NCBI GenBank assembly: GCA_002717145.1
Contig: PBCP01000043.1
Span: forward strand, 15,592 to 79,591
Length of the DNA: 64,000 nucleotides
Direction of reading: 5' to 3'
Source: Planctomycetaceae bacterium
GTDB lineage: Bacteria; Planctomycetota; Planctomycetia; Pirellulales; Pirellulaceae
Shown: piece by piece, positions 9,030-17,898 of the stretch
How the letters are laid out: every line of letters begins with the position of its first letter
How positions within the stretch are numbered: the stretch's first letter is position 1
The notes under the pieces: generated by a model
What the model was told of the DNA's origin: nothing
The model's input: the letters and a program-made list of their open reading frames with translations, nothing else
Databases searched by the model: none
Program-made: the position numbers and the translations under genes

Positions 9030-10070
9030 TTACTCAGATTCAATTTGCTCAATAGCCCAAATACATGCGTCTCGCACGATCGCTGACAAAGTCTGACTGG
9101 CTGCTTTTCGTAATACGGGAAGGTATTCCTTTGCTCGTTGGTTACCCAAAACAATTGCTGCATTTCTTAATAGTCCTTCGCGTTTAGTTCTCCAGAGAGG
9201 GGTCTTGCGGAACATTTGTCGGAATTGTTCGTCGCTCAAGGAAAATAAATTCGTTAGATTAAGCCGGTTATGGTCAGCGATCGCCTCGAATTCCGGTTCG
9301 TTCGCAAGTGAACCGCGATGGTTCCAGGGACAGACTTCCTGGCAAATATCACAACCAAACGCCCAATCCTGCATCGCTGGCTTGAGATCGTCCTGAATGG
9401 CATCCCGGTGTTCGATGGTTAAATAACTGATGCATTTGCGGGCATCAAGTACAAAAGGCTTCGGGAAAGCAGCGGTTGGACACGCGTCGAGGCAGGCAGT
9501 GCAACCACCACAGTGTTCACGTTCAATGGGCTGGTCATACGAGAGTTCCGCTGTGGTTAACAATACGGCCAAAAAAAAGTAGCTCCCCTGAGCGCGATTT
9601 ATTAGTAGGGTGTTTTTTCCGAGCCAACCGATTCCCGCGCGTTGTGCAAAGTTCTTTTCCAGTAAGGGTGCGGTGTCAACAACTCCTCTGCACTGTTGGT
9701 CAGGTACGAGTTCCTGATGGAATTTTTTCAGTAATTTTAGACGTTTGTGAATCAGGTCGTGATAATCTGTTGTTCCCCAGGCATAGCTTGAAACCCTGCC
9801 TTTCCCCACTTGCTGCTCCTGAGGTATTCCTTGCCCATAGTGCATTCCGAGCACTAGTAGTGACCGGGTGTTTTCCAGGACATGGTTGGGGTGTGAATAT
9901 GCGTCTCGGCGGTCTGACAGATATTGCATCGTGCCAGCATAGCCTTCATTTAACCAGTCAAAGAATTGATGTAACCCTGTCGGCTGCACGGCGGCACAAG
10001 CACCACTAAGCTGAAAGCCCAATTGTTCGGCCTTGGATTTGAGTCTGCGAGTGAGTTCGGGGGCTTGCAC
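9030..10070 (-). CDS. queG: Epoxyqueuosine reductase
   Basis: 346-residue cobalamin- and Fe-S-dependent enzyme for the last step of queuosine synthesis, reducing epoxyqueuosine to queuosine in tRNA. Diagnostic features are the N-terminal YAGTMQYLSDR segment, the GWLGKNTLLIN loop, and two ferredoxin-type clusters, CGGCTACLDACPTAAF and CDICQEVCPWN. The C-terminal region is HEAT-like (RNAAIVLGNQRAKEYLPVL), as in full-length QueG. It is followed after 2 bases by a dihydrouridine synthase on the same strand. The start at 10070 is plausible, with the first conserved segment beginning at once. Nothing looks truncated. Confidence 0.95.
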   Translation of the reverse strand: MQAPELTRRLKSKAEQLGFQLSGACAAVQPTGLHQFFDWLNEGYAGTMQYLSDRRDAYSHPNHVLENTRSLLVLGMHYGQGIPQEQQVGKGRVSSYAWGTTDYHDLIHKRLKLLKKFHQELVPDQQCRGVVDTAPLLEKNFAQRAGIGWLGKNTLLINRAQGSYFFLAVLLTTAELSYDQPIEREHCGGCTACLDACPTAAFPKPFVLDARKCISYLTIEHRDAIQDDLKPAMQDWAFGCDICQEVCPWNHRGSLANEPEFEAIADHNRLNLTNLFSLSDEQFRQMFRKTPLWRTKREGLLRNAAIVLGNQRAKEYLPVLRKAASQTLSAIVRDACIWAIEQIESE

Positions 10071-10213
10071 GGCTGCAAAATTGATATTGGTGAATGCGGG
10101 GGAAATAGGTAGATTGTCACATCGGATCTTTTTCGCAAGTGTAGTTCTTGCAGAGCACGCGTGCGGGGGATCCTCGTCTTTTCCTTATTATACGTCCACG
10201 GATTGAATTAGAA

Positions 10214-10684
10214 ATGCGTCTAGCAAGTTATACCGTTGTTGTATTAGGCTCTATGTGCTTGAGCCTAGGATGTCAGAGTAACTCTGCCGTGACACGAGTT
10301 CCCGCTCCCCATACAGGAGCTATCAGTGCAAGTGGGGATTATTACTCAAATCAAAAGCGGGCGAACGCGGTCTATACTCCAGGTGGCGCGACTCGCTCAG
10401 AAACAGGTGAGACCTGGTCTCCAAGAGCCAGGGGGCCGATCGAAAACATTGCTGACAATCATGAAGGACGTCAGATTTCGCATGAAGAGCCTGTGCGAGC
10501 AGCAGATGTGGATGTAATAAGAATTCCGGTGAGAGGTTCGGAGCAGAATCGAGTCAACGATACGTTTCGTGAGTCCGGGTTACGGCCTCTGGAGGACCCG
10601 ATCGAATTGGAGACGCCACCCCCATCATCCGGTGGAGCTGTTCTGAAAGAGGACGGTGGCGATCACTGGGTCTCTCGGCAGTAA
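10214..10684 (+). CDS. Small predicted lipoprotein of unknown function
   Basis: I chose the ATG at 10214 rather than a start at 10148 because it places a clean lipoprotein signal at the N terminus: Arg, a hydrophobic stretch (SYTVVVLGSMCLSL) and the lipobox LSLGC at residues 16-20. The mature part of about 136 residues is hydrophilic and low in complexity, rich in Pro, Gly, Glu and Arg, with no domain I recognise and no membrane segment. The upstream gap to queG contains its likely promoter, divergent from queG. It is followed by dus copy 2 after 98 bases. A real gene is likely from the lipobox and codon pattern, but no function can be proposed. Confidence 0.6.
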   Translation: MRLASYTVVVLGSMCLSLGCQSNSAVTRVPAPHTGAISASGDYYSNQKRANAVYTPGGATRSETGETWSPRARGPIENIADNHEGRQISHEEPVRAADVDVIRIPVRGSEQNRVNDTFRESGLRPLEDPIELETPPPSSGGAVLKEDGGDHWVSRQ

Positions 10685-10782
10685 CGGTTCCTGCTGCTAG
10701 AATCGAGCTGTGTAATGTCTGGAAGAAATCAGACGCTTTGTTTTGTAAGTTCGTTGAACACTCGCCGGGCTATTGGTGAATC

Positions 10783-11826
10783 ATGACGCCACAACCGTTT
10801 TATATCGGTGATATCCTAATCGACCCTCCTATCCTGCAGGCTCCAATGGCAGGGTTTACCAATTTTGCATTTCGCCAAATGGTTCATGAATTTGGCGGCG
10901 CGGGCTTACAGGCTACAGAAATGGTTCATGCCCGTGGTTTTGTATGGATGGATCAGAATAAAGCCGAGCATCCGGAACGCCTTTGGGGAGTGCGAGACGA
11001 ATTTCGGCCGCTTCAGGTACAAATCTGGGATAATCAGCCTGAAGCTATGGCAAAAGTTGGACGTAGGCTTGTTGAAGATTATCAAGTTAGCATCGTTGAC
11101 ATCAACTTTGGCTGTCCGGTTAAACAGGTGACAGAGCGAGCTCATAGTGGATCTTATTTGCTGCGTGAACCTGACCGAATGGGGCGGATTATTGAAACGG
11201 TGGTCGACGCATGTGCTCCAACGCCCGTGACCGCTAAAATTCGGCTGGGATGCACGCGTGATCAAATGAATTTCATTGACGTTGCTCAAGTCGTGGAAGG
11301 TGCCGGTGCTGCCGCTCTGACAGTGCATGGTAGAACTGCGCAGGATATGTTTCGCGGACACGCTGATTGGGATCGGATTTCAGAGATAAAACCATACCTT
11401 AAAAAGATTCCATTAATCGGGAATGGCGATCTTGATTCCGCTGAAAGTGTGGTGCAAGCTTTTGAGCGATATGATGTGGACGGAGTAATGATTGCCAGAG
11501 CCTCGCTGGGAAGGCCATGGTTGTTTGCTCAGTGTGCTGCGGCATTACGTGGGCAAGAAATACCTTCAGAACCAACATTGCGGCAGCAACGAGATATCAT
11601 GTTGCACCATTATCGATTAGTGGTAGACCGCTTTGGCGAACAACGAGGGACTGTTTTGATGCGTAAGTATGCCTGCTGTTATGCTCAGGGGAAATTTGGA
11701 GCCAGATTTTTCAGACGCCATGTCGCCAAAGTAGAGTCAGCTAAAGAGTTTTATCAGGTGGTAGAAGAGCATTTTCCTCTTGATAAACCTGAGAACCTTG
11801 AGGCGGATGCCTTTCAAGGAGTTTGA
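10783..11826 (+). CDS. dus: tRNA-dihydrouridine synthase family protein (copy 2, DusB-like)
   Basis: 347-residue FMN enzyme with a DusB-like layout: LQAPMAGFTNFAFR at the N terminus, LQVQIWDNQPEAMA, DINFGCPVKQV with the conserved catalytic Cys, SGSYLLREPD, TAKIRLGCTRD, LTVHGRTAQDMF, IGNGDLDSAES and MIARASLGRPWLF, then a C-terminal helical tRNA-binding part. It reduces uridine to dihydrouridine in the tRNA D-loop. It differs from copy 1 throughout, so the two are likely to act on different positions, not be a recent duplication. It is followed by an AT-rich inverted repeat that may end transcription. Confidence 0.92.
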   Translation: MTPQPFYIGDILIDPPILQAPMAGFTNFAFRQMVHEFGGAGLQATEMVHARGFVWMDQNKAEHPERLWGVRDEFRPLQVQIWDNQPEAMAKVGRRLVEDYQVSIVDINFGCPVKQVTERAHSGSYLLREPDRMGRIIETVVDACAPTPVTAKIRLGCTRDQMNFIDVAQVVEGAGAAALTVHGRTAQDMFRGHADWDRISEIKPYLKKIPLIGNGDLDSAESVVQAFERYDVDGVMIARASLGRPWLFAQCAAALRGQEIPSEPTLRQQRDIMLHHYRLVVDRFGEQRGTVLMRKYACCYAQGKFGARFFRRHVAKVESAKEFYQVVEEHFPLDKPENLEADAFQGV

Positions 11827-11839
11827 TATCCCACTACAC

Positions 11840-11880
11840 GCATATATATAAACTCATCGATGCGTTCATATATGCACTTT
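11840..11880 (+). terminator. Possible terminator hairpin after dus copy 2
   Basis: Arms gcatatat (11840-11847) and atatatgc (11868-11875) are perfect reverse complements, and the 20-base loop contains a further catcgatg palindrome. A short ctttt follows. The stem is AT-rich, so termination strength is doubtful. Confidence 0.3.
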
Positions 11881-12031
11881 TCAAAACTGCACGGCTCCCT
11901 ATACTTTTTTTAGCTGGTTCTTGGAATGTGAAAGACTCAGGCAGCACCTTTTGCTTGTTCTTCCGTAGAGAACGAGGATTAGTTGTCACTCAAATGTTAT
12001 AAAATTGTTGCCATCGAAGTCGTCGTAGACC

Positions 12032-13027
12032 ATGTCCCGTCCAAGTTTTCTAGTAACGGTCAATGTAGAGGCTGATCACCTAGATCAGCGTCCGTTTCTG
12101 TTGACCACTGAAAGCACGCGATGCCTTCCTCGGCTACAAGCATTATGCGAGAAATTCGGGGCCTTACCAACTTATCTGGTTAGTTACGAAATGGCATCTT
12201 GTCCGCAATGGGTGGAGTTTGGCCGTGATGTTGTTCAGCGAGACGTTGGGGAAATCGGAGCTCATCTTCACGGCTGGACTTGTCCGCCTTTTCTAACGTT
12301 GACTCAAGACGACCATTTTCATCAGCCCTATATTACGGACTGGGAGATAGGGGCAATGCGTGAAAAGCTTCACACGCTCACCTCTAAACTCGAAGAGCAG
12401 TTCGAATGCGACATTGTGACTCATCGCAGCGGCCGTTGGGCATTGAGTGATACGTATATGCGATTGTTGCGAGAGCGTGGTTATAAAGTGGATTGCTCTG
12501 TCACGCCTTTTGTGTCCTGGCGAAAAGTACCGGGTTTGCCGGGGGGACGTGGTGGAAGTAACTACCAGACTTTTCCATATAACGAATACTTCGTGGATGA
12601 AAGAAATTATCGCATGCCAGGTGAGTCTTCCCTACTGGAAGTCCCAGTTACGATTCGGCCAGTCTATAAAAACCGAATTGCTCCGGCATCTATGTATGCA
12701 CTGCAGCGTATGGCCCTGACCTATGTGCACCGCGCCACACGACGATTGTTTCCAAGCGTTGCGTGGATGCGCCCTGACGGAAATAACTTGGTGACTCTGT
12801 TTCAATTGATCGAAGAGTCTGAGCATTCCGAACAGAACTATGTTCAGATAGTGTTGAATTTATCGGACTTGATGTACGGTGGGGAGCCCGGGGATCGGGA
12901 GGCGATCTTTGGCGATATCGAGCAGGTCTTCGCCCGCGCTGCTACGTCGTTTAAAGGCGCCACAATGTCTGGCTTTTATGATGAGCATCAATTGGGCTCC
13001 AGTGAGCCCGTGCTGGAACTAGTATAG
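12032..13027 (+). CDS. Polysaccharide-deacetylase-like protein
   Basis: 331 residues with the fold pattern of NodB-type deacetylases. VTVNVEADH (8-16) matches the first acidic motif, EIGAHLHGWTCPPF (about 74-87) the His-rich metal motif, and HRSGRWAL (about 131-138) the Arg-containing motif 3. No signal peptide or membrane segment is evident, so it may act on a cytoplasmic or lipid-linked sugar. Polysaccharide synthesis genes rfbAB lie 5 kb away, but on the other strand. The gene converges on the symporter gene with only 6 bases between stops, where an AT-rich inverted repeat (13029-13035 with 13043-13049) overlaps the symporter stop. The substrate is unknown and the activity inferred. Confidence 0.7.
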   Translation: MSRPSFLVTVNVEADHLDQRPFLLTTESTRCLPRLQALCEKFGALPTYLVSYEMASCPQWVEFGRDVVQRDVGEIGAHLHGWTCPPFLTLTQDDHFHQPYITDWEIGAMREKLHTLTSKLEEQFECDIVTHRSGRWALSDTYMRLLRERGYKVDCSVTPFVSWRKVPGLPGGRGGSNYQTFPYNEYFVDERNYRMPGESSLLEVPVTIRPVYKNRIAPASMYALQRMALTYVHRATRRLFPSVAWMRPDGNNLVTLFQLIEESEHSEQNYVQIVLNLSDLMYGGEPGDREAIFGDIEQVFARAATSFKGATMSGFYDEHQLGSSEPVLELV

Positions 13028-13033
13028 CCAAAA

Positions 13034-15220
13034 CTATTTATAAGTTTTGAATTCTCCGGATTTGTAACGCTGCCAGTATGCCTGGAGATCTCTGCGTACC
13101 TTCGGTGAGAGTAATATCAGGCCGAGTACGTTTGGAAAAGCCATGCACAGTATCATCATGTCCGAAAAATCCAGTACCGCACCTAGGGGGACAATTGCCC
13201 CCACAAAGACGGCTACGATAAAAATAGCTTTGTACGTGTAAACGCTGATGGCACTTCCACCGAACAGACTTTCCCAGCATCGCTCGCCATAGTAGCTCCA
13301 CGAGATCATCGTGGAAAACGCAAACAAGACTACAGCCAGAGTTAGTATGTAAGGGAACCAGGGTAAAACCGATTCAAACGCTTCGCTAGTTAACTGGGTT
13401 CCGGCTAATCCCTGATCGATGATCCAGTCTGAATTATTCCAGGCTCCCGTAATAAGGATAACCAAAGCGGTCATCGAACAGACAACAATGGTGTCGATGA
13501 AAGGTTCCAACAACGCGACAGCTCCTTCACGTATAGGTTCTTCGGTCTTCGCAGCACTGTGAACGATGGCAGCACTCCCGACGCCGGCTTCATTGGAAAA
13601 TGCAGCACGTTGCACACCAATGACCAGTACGCCGACCAATCCGCCTCCAAAAGCCTGGGGATTAAATGCTTCAGTGAAGATCATGCCAACTAGTCCGGGA
13701 ATTTCTGCTACATGAGCCAAGATGACATAAAGGCAGGCAAGTATGTAAATCAGACACATGGCGGGGACGATTTTTTCAGCGACTTTTCCAATGCTCTTGA
13801 TACCGCCAATGATGACAACCGCAACCAGAGCAGCCATGACAATTCCAAAAACCATGTTGAATGTGTCTGCATAGTCAGACATTTCACTTTTTAGAGCTTC
13901 TCGCTGTGTGTCCAGTTCGAGGACCTTAGCGTTGTCATTTACCTGATTGGCAGATTTGATTTCCTCGCTAAGACTCGCGAGTTTGGCACGATCCTCTGCC
14001 TGAACAATAGTTAGCAACTGGCTTCCAGCCTGATTGGACTGAAACATGTTGCCCCCTCCAAAGCTTCCCATGATGCACATAAACGTGAAAAGAACTCCCA
14101 GGGTTACACCTAGCCAGCCGACTCCAAGTTCTTTGAGACCTTCAGGTAGGTAGGCCATTGGTCCACCAAGCACACTGCCATCGTCTTTGATACGCCGATA
14201 CTTTTGTCCAAGTGTACATTCGACAAATTTACTGGTCATGCCGAAAAAGCCACACATCATCATCCAAAAGAAAGCTCCCGGTCCACCCATTGTCATAGCA
14301 ATAGTGACTCCAGCGATGTTCCCCAGTCCGACAGTCGCAGACAGCGCTGATGCGAGTGCCTGCATGTGAGTCACTTCGCCTTCTTCATCAGGGTTGTCGT
14401 ATATTCCTCGAACGACTTCGATCGCATGTTTAAAGCCCCAAATATTGACTCCCTTCATGTAGATCGTGAAAAAGACTGCACCGCATGCGAGCCATAGAAC
14501 AACTATTGGCATGCCTCCGGATTTTCCGATGTGTATATGAGTTCCTTCGTCGTTGAGGACAAGCAGGTTGGCTTGCAATGCCGACGTTATCTCCGTTTCA
14601 CTAAGGGAATCGTCTTGCGAAAGCATTGAAAGCATTGGCAGCTGAGCTCGGAAAATACCTTCCGCATCTTTGACATAGGTAGCCTCTTTGGCAGTGCGCG
14701 AAACAAATTCAATAGAGAGTGGCTCGGCCCCTTCTGTATTTAGCGTACCACTGGTGATTTTACTTTCGTTGTAGATGCCTGCTTTAATGCCGGCCAGGAC
14801 ATCGTCCTGAGATAATTGCTCACTTCCGCTTAAGGCTGTAAAGTCAGTCGTGGCTCCGTTTTTCAAGCGGTAGAAATAATTCTTATCCAGATATTGAATC
14901 GATTCCTGCTGTGCAGCACCGACTCTGAGAAAAAGTACATTGGCAATATGGTCAACGGCCGTTTTCGCCAACCGGTCAATTTTTGCCATGACTGACAGAT
15001 CTACTTCTTCCGATTTGTCGGCCTGTATCGTGACTTTCGTCAGCGGTTCTCCCGTAGGCGGACCAGGAGGACCTGCTAATTGGTCGTTGGTGTTGTTATT
15101 CGCGGTGGTTTTCTGAGGGGCCGCAGATTCGTTTTGACCAGTGGCATTGAGCGTCCACAATCCAAAAGATAGTAAAAGCATCCAAAATAAGGCAGTTTTT
15201 AAGTTTCGGGAGCGTTTCAT
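13034..15220 (-). CDS. Alanine/glycine:cation symporter (AGCS) with extracytoplasmic N-terminal domain
   Basis: 728 residues against about 450-550 for ordinary AGCS transporters. The symporter part starts near residue 240 (PIVVLWLACGAVFFTIYMKG) and carries the family features HAIEVVRG, SALSATVGLGNIAGVTIA, GGPGAFFWMMMCGFFGM, KFVECTLGQKYR and GVQRAAFSNEAGVGSA. Two additions stand out. The first about 230 residues form a signal peptide (FWMLLLSFGLWTLNA) plus a soluble, probably periplasmic, domain I do not recognise. A coiled-coil insert of about 50 residues (RAKLASLSEEIKSANQ and onward) splits the transmembrane region near residue 415. Function: Na+- or H+-coupled uptake of small amino acids. 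It is divergent from sufR across a 343-base region. Confidence 0.9.
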   Translation of the reverse strand: MKRSRNLKTALFWMLLLSFGLWTLNATGQNESAAPQKTTANNNTNDQLAGPPGPPTGEPLTKVTIQADKSEEVDLSVMAKIDRLAKTAVDHIANVLFLRVGAAQQESIQYLDKNYFYRLKNGATTDFTALSGSEQLSQDDVLAGIKAGIYNESKITSGTLNTEGAEPLSIEFVSRTAKEATYVKDAEGIFRAQLPMLSMLSQDDSLSETEITSALQANLLVLNDEGTHIHIGKSGGMPIVVLWLACGAVFFTIYMKGVNIWGFKHAIEVVRGIYDNPDEEGEVTHMQALASALSATVGLGNIAGVTIAMTMGGPGAFFWMMMCGFFGMTSKFVECTLGQKYRRIKDDGSVLGGPMAYLPEGLKELGVGWLGVTLGVLFTFMCIMGSFGGGNMFQSNQAGSQLLTIVQAEDRAKLASLSEEIKSANQVNDNAKVLELDTQREALKSEMSDYADTFNMVFGIVMAALVAVVIIGGIKSIGKVAEKIVPAMCLIYILACLYVILAHVAEIPGLVGMIFTEAFNPQAFGGGLVGVLVIGVQRAAFSNEAGVGSAAIVHSAAKTEEPIREGAVALLEPFIDTIVVCSMTALVILITGAWNNSDWIIDQGLAGTQLTSEAFESVLPWFPYILTLAVVLFAFSTMISWSYYGERCWESLFGGSAISVYTYKAIFIVAVFVGAIVPLGAVLDFSDMMILCMAFPNVLGLILLSPKVRRDLQAYWQRYKSGEFKTYK

Positions 15221-15563
15221 GTCTGAATTAGGTCTTCCTGTGAGACGCAGTTTTAAGTTAAAACGAGTGAATTCAATGAAGGTTTTCGACTAATAAGCAG
15301 CAGAAAATCGAATTAAATGACCGCTTCTAGGCTGTTGATTATAACCTATTGAAAACAAAGAGGTTACGATGATCGAAAAAGACGGATTCTTTTTCGAACC
15401 TATCATTGTAAAAAATAGAAAATAGGCTTATTATTTAAGTGGTTTTAGGGGTTTTTGCCCGATAAGGCCATTAGTCGTCGTATAAAAGTAGAGTTTAGTT
15501 TTACGGCCTAATTCGCTTATTAAGTGAAAAGTTAGTTATGGTTGTGAGGCTGGGGTGGATTAA
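15221..15563 (+). promoter_or_regulatory. Divergent regulatory region between the symporter gene and sufR
   Basis: 343 bases without a gene, AT-rich, between two divergent starts, so it must hold promoters for both directions. The clearest element is a perfect 9-bp inverted repeat, tcgaaaaag (15373-15381) and ctttttcga (15389-15397), separated by 7 bases. Its form suits a dimeric winged-helix repressor; SufR itself is an obvious candidate, but no binding evidence exists. I found no convincing -35/-10 pair by eye. Confidence 0.4.
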
Positions 15564-16217
15564 ATGAGTTCAGGAATCATGGATTCCGACGTAACCATTT
15601 TAGATTTGTTGCGTAAGCAGGGCTTGCTGACAGTTGTGCAATTGTCGGATGTGTTGAGCGTTACCGGCACGGCTGTTCGTCAACGTCTTTCTCGTCTACT
15701 TGCTGAAGGTTATATCGATAGAACGGCAGTTCGTCCTGAACGAGGACGTCCTTACTATCAGTATGGTTTAACCAATAAAGGGCGGCGTCGAAGTGGCCAA
15801 AATTTTGCAGATTTAGCAATTGCCCTATGGGACGAGATTCGATCGATTGAAGATGCTGAAGTTCGTAAAGGGCTGATGCAACGGATCTCCCGCCGATTGG
15901 CGGACATGTACACGGATCAGATTCAGGGAGGTGATGTGGTCGAGAGATTGATTGCATTGTCGGAACTGTTCGCTGACAGACGCTTGCCGATTCGAATTGA
16001 TGATTCGGGAGAATTGCCAGTTCTAAACGTAGAAGCCTGTCCATATCCGGAAATTGCCGATCATGATCGTAGTGTATGTAGCATGGAGAGAATGCTATTC
16101 TCTGAGATCTTAGGCGAGTCTGTACGATTAGCAGAGTGTCGTTTAGATGGTGCTTGCAACTGCACCTTCGAAGTTACGTCCGCAAGGGCAACAGAAAACC
16201 AATTACCCATGATATAA
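15564..16217 (+). CDS. sufR: SufR-type Fe-S-sensing transcriptional repressor
   Basis: 217 residues. The N-terminal winged helix spans about 8-75 (TILDLLRKQGLLTVVQLSDVL, then TGTAVRQRLSRLLAEG as recognition helix, RGRPYYQYGLT as wing). The C-terminal half carries Cys159, Cys172, Cys192, Cys198 and Cys200 in the pattern CPYPE...VCSME...AECRLDGACNC, matching the Cys cluster by which cyanobacterial SufR holds an Fe-S cluster. In that family the holo form represses the suf operon and loss of the cluster relieves it. Its position directly upstream of sufC-sufB-sufD supports the call, although nuoB stands between. An internal Met at residue 6 is an alternative start. Confidence 0.85.
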   Translation: MSSGIMDSDVTILDLLRKQGLLTVVQLSDVLSVTGTAVRQRLSRLLAEGYIDRTAVRPERGRPYYQYGLTNKGRRRSGQNFADLAIALWDEIRSIEDAEVRKGLMQRISRRLADMYTDQIQGGDVVERLIALSELFADRRLPIRIDDSGELPVLNVEACPYPEIADHDRSVCSMERMLFSEILGESVRLAECRLDGACNCTFEVTSARATENQLPMI

Positions 16218-16292
16218 GTCAAGTAATGGCCTTACCGGGTTGAAGGAAAGTCGGAGGGGGTTACTAAACACTATAAAGCTACAGGAAATAAT

Positions 16293-16919
16293 ATGAATCA
16301 GCCACAATCCTGGATTGAAGGACGATTTGAAGAAAACGTGATGGTTACCACTGTCGAGCAGGCTATCAATTGGGCTCGTGAGTCTAGTATTTGGCCAATG
16401 ACATTTGGTTTGGCCTGTTGTGCAATCGAAATGATGGCGTCGGGAGCGAGTCGTTATGATATGGATCGATTTGGTGCAGGAGCTTTCCGAGCCACCCCGC
16501 GCCAGGCAGATTTAATGATTGTCGCAGGAACTGTGACTTATAAGATGGCCAGTCGTGTGCGACGTTTATACAACATGATGCCGGATCCTAAATTTGTGAT
16601 CGCCATGGGGGCTTGTACTGTCGGCGGAGGTCCTTACTTCAAATGGGGGTATCACGTCGTTAAGGGCGTTGATTTAGTAGTACCTGTCGACGTTTATGTT
16701 CCAGGTTGCCCTCCTCGTCCGGAAGCTTTGCTTGAAGGGCTGATGAGGATTCAGGACAAAATACGTGGTCGTCGAATTGCCAAGAAACAAGGGACTGGTC
16801 AGGGTAGCGGAGTGAAGGGAGTGAAAGTAGCGGATGAATTACCGGTACCACACCATACAGGATTTGTCGCGGCTCCCGACAATAATGATCTTGTTTTTGA
16901 TCACCAAAAAGTTAAATAG
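16293..16919 (+). CDS. nuoB: NADH-quinone oxidoreductase subunit B
   Basis: 208 residues. This is the complex I subunit that holds the terminal [4Fe-4S] cluster N2, passing electrons to quinone at the membrane interface. The cluster ligands are visible as [20 protein letters not shown] and [34 protein letters not shown] is also typical. The core ends near residue 170 and is followed by a hydrophilic tail of about 38 residues. The ribosome site is AGGA 6 bases before the ATG. It stands alone: no other nuo gene is nearby, and it sits 75 bases after sufR and 101 before sufC. This suggests either a separated nuoB or SufR-linked expression of an Fe-S client. Confidence 0.92.
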   Translation: MNQPQSWIEGRFEENVMVTTVEQAINWARESSIWPMTFGLACCAIEMMASGASRYDMDRFGAGAFRATPRQADLMIVAGTVTYKMASRVRRLYNMMPDPKFVIAMGACTVGGGPYFKWGYHVVKGVDLVVPVDVYVPGCPPRPEALLEGLMRIQDKIRGRRIAKKQGTGQGSGVKGVKVADELPVPHHTGFVAAPDNNDLVFDHQKVK

Positions 16920-17020
16920 CTTGGAAATTTCAGCCGATCAGAAATAGGCAAATCAAAGTCAAAATGGCGTTTAAATAGGAACGCAATGAGTGCAAAGCAC
17001 TCGAAATTAAAAGAGAGAGA

Positions 17021-17824
17021 ATGACACACGTTCTTAAAATTGAAAATCTTCAAGTTTCGGTAGAGGGAAAACCTATCCTTCGAGGGGTGGACTTAGAACT
17101 AAAACATGGTGAAACCCATGCATTAATGGGCCCTAACGGATCTGGTAAAAGCACCTTAGGACAAGCCATTATGGGACATCCTAAGTACGAAGTGACTGGC
17201 GGTACGATCACGTTGGACGGTGAAGATCTGTTAGAGATGGAGCCTGATGAACGTGCGCGAGCTGGCATGTTTATGGCATTCCAGCGTCCAGTTGCCATAC
17301 CTGGAGTCAAAATGGCTGACTTTCTTCGCCATTCGACCACGAATGTTCGAAATCCGGAGCGTAAAGAAGGTGAAGACTTGATTCCGATGAAAGATTTTCG
17401 TCGTGAATTAAAGGACAAAATGCAGCAACTGCAGATGGATATGGAATTTGCCCGACGTTATGTCAACGATGGGTTTTCAGGTGGCGAGATGAAGCGGGCA
17501 GAAATCCTGCAATTGGCAATGTTGCAACCTAAGTTTGCCATTCTGGACGAAACAGATAGTGGTCTAGATGCAGATGCGGTACGACTTGCGAGTGAAAGTA
17601 TTGCCGATATTGGTCGTGAGAAAATGGGGTTGTTGATCATTACTCATCACGACAAACTGCTCGTCCACAATCCCCCTGAATTTACTCATGTCATGCTCGG
17701 AGGTCGACTAGTGGAAACTGGTGGTTCGGAACTAGCGGAAGAATTACATGCCAACGGTTATGAAAGAATTCGCGCTGCCTACCCTGAAGCTGAAGCAGAA
17801 AACCTCGCAATGGCTGCTGAATAA
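17021..17824 (+). CDS. sufC: Fe-S cluster assembly ATPase SufC
   Basis: 267-residue ABC-type ATPase that drives the SufBCD scaffold in the cytoplasm. Walker A is GPNGSGKST (about 38-46), the Q-loop lies in FMAFQRPVAIPG, the signature region is FSGGEMKRAEI (SufC-type in place of LSGGQ), Walker B is FAILDETDSGLDADA and the switch His is in IITHHDKLL. Length and motifs are normal. The ribosome site AGAGAGA is close to the ATG. It is followed by sufB after 74 bases, and the order sufC-sufB-sufD is the usual one. Confidence 0.96.
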   Translation: MTHVLKIENLQVSVEGKPILRGVDLELKHGETHALMGPNGSGKSTLGQAIMGHPKYEVTGGTITLDGEDLLEMEPDERARAGMFMAFQRPVAIPGVKMADFLRHSTTNVRNPERKEGEDLIPMKDFRRELKDKMQQLQMDMEFARRYVNDGFSGGEMKRAEILQLAMLQPKFAILDETDSGLDADAVRLASESIADIGREKMGLLIITHHDKLLVHNPPEFTHVMLGGRLVETGGSELAEELHANGYERIRAAYPEAEAENLAMAAE

Positions 17825-17898
17825 ATAACTACTTAAGTGAAGAAAACGGGCATTCTACGGAATAATTGATACCGTCAAAAAGGTAAGAGAGCTAAATC

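Noticed and set aside
9476-10009. Long open frame antisense to queG
   Set aside because: queG has both ferredoxin motifs and full family sequence; the antisense frame has no motif or start signal.
13029-13049. Bidirectional terminator between the deacetylase-like and symporter genes
   Set aside because: The inverted repeat is only 7 bp and wholly AT-rich, so the stem is weak; mentioned only in the deacetylase entry.
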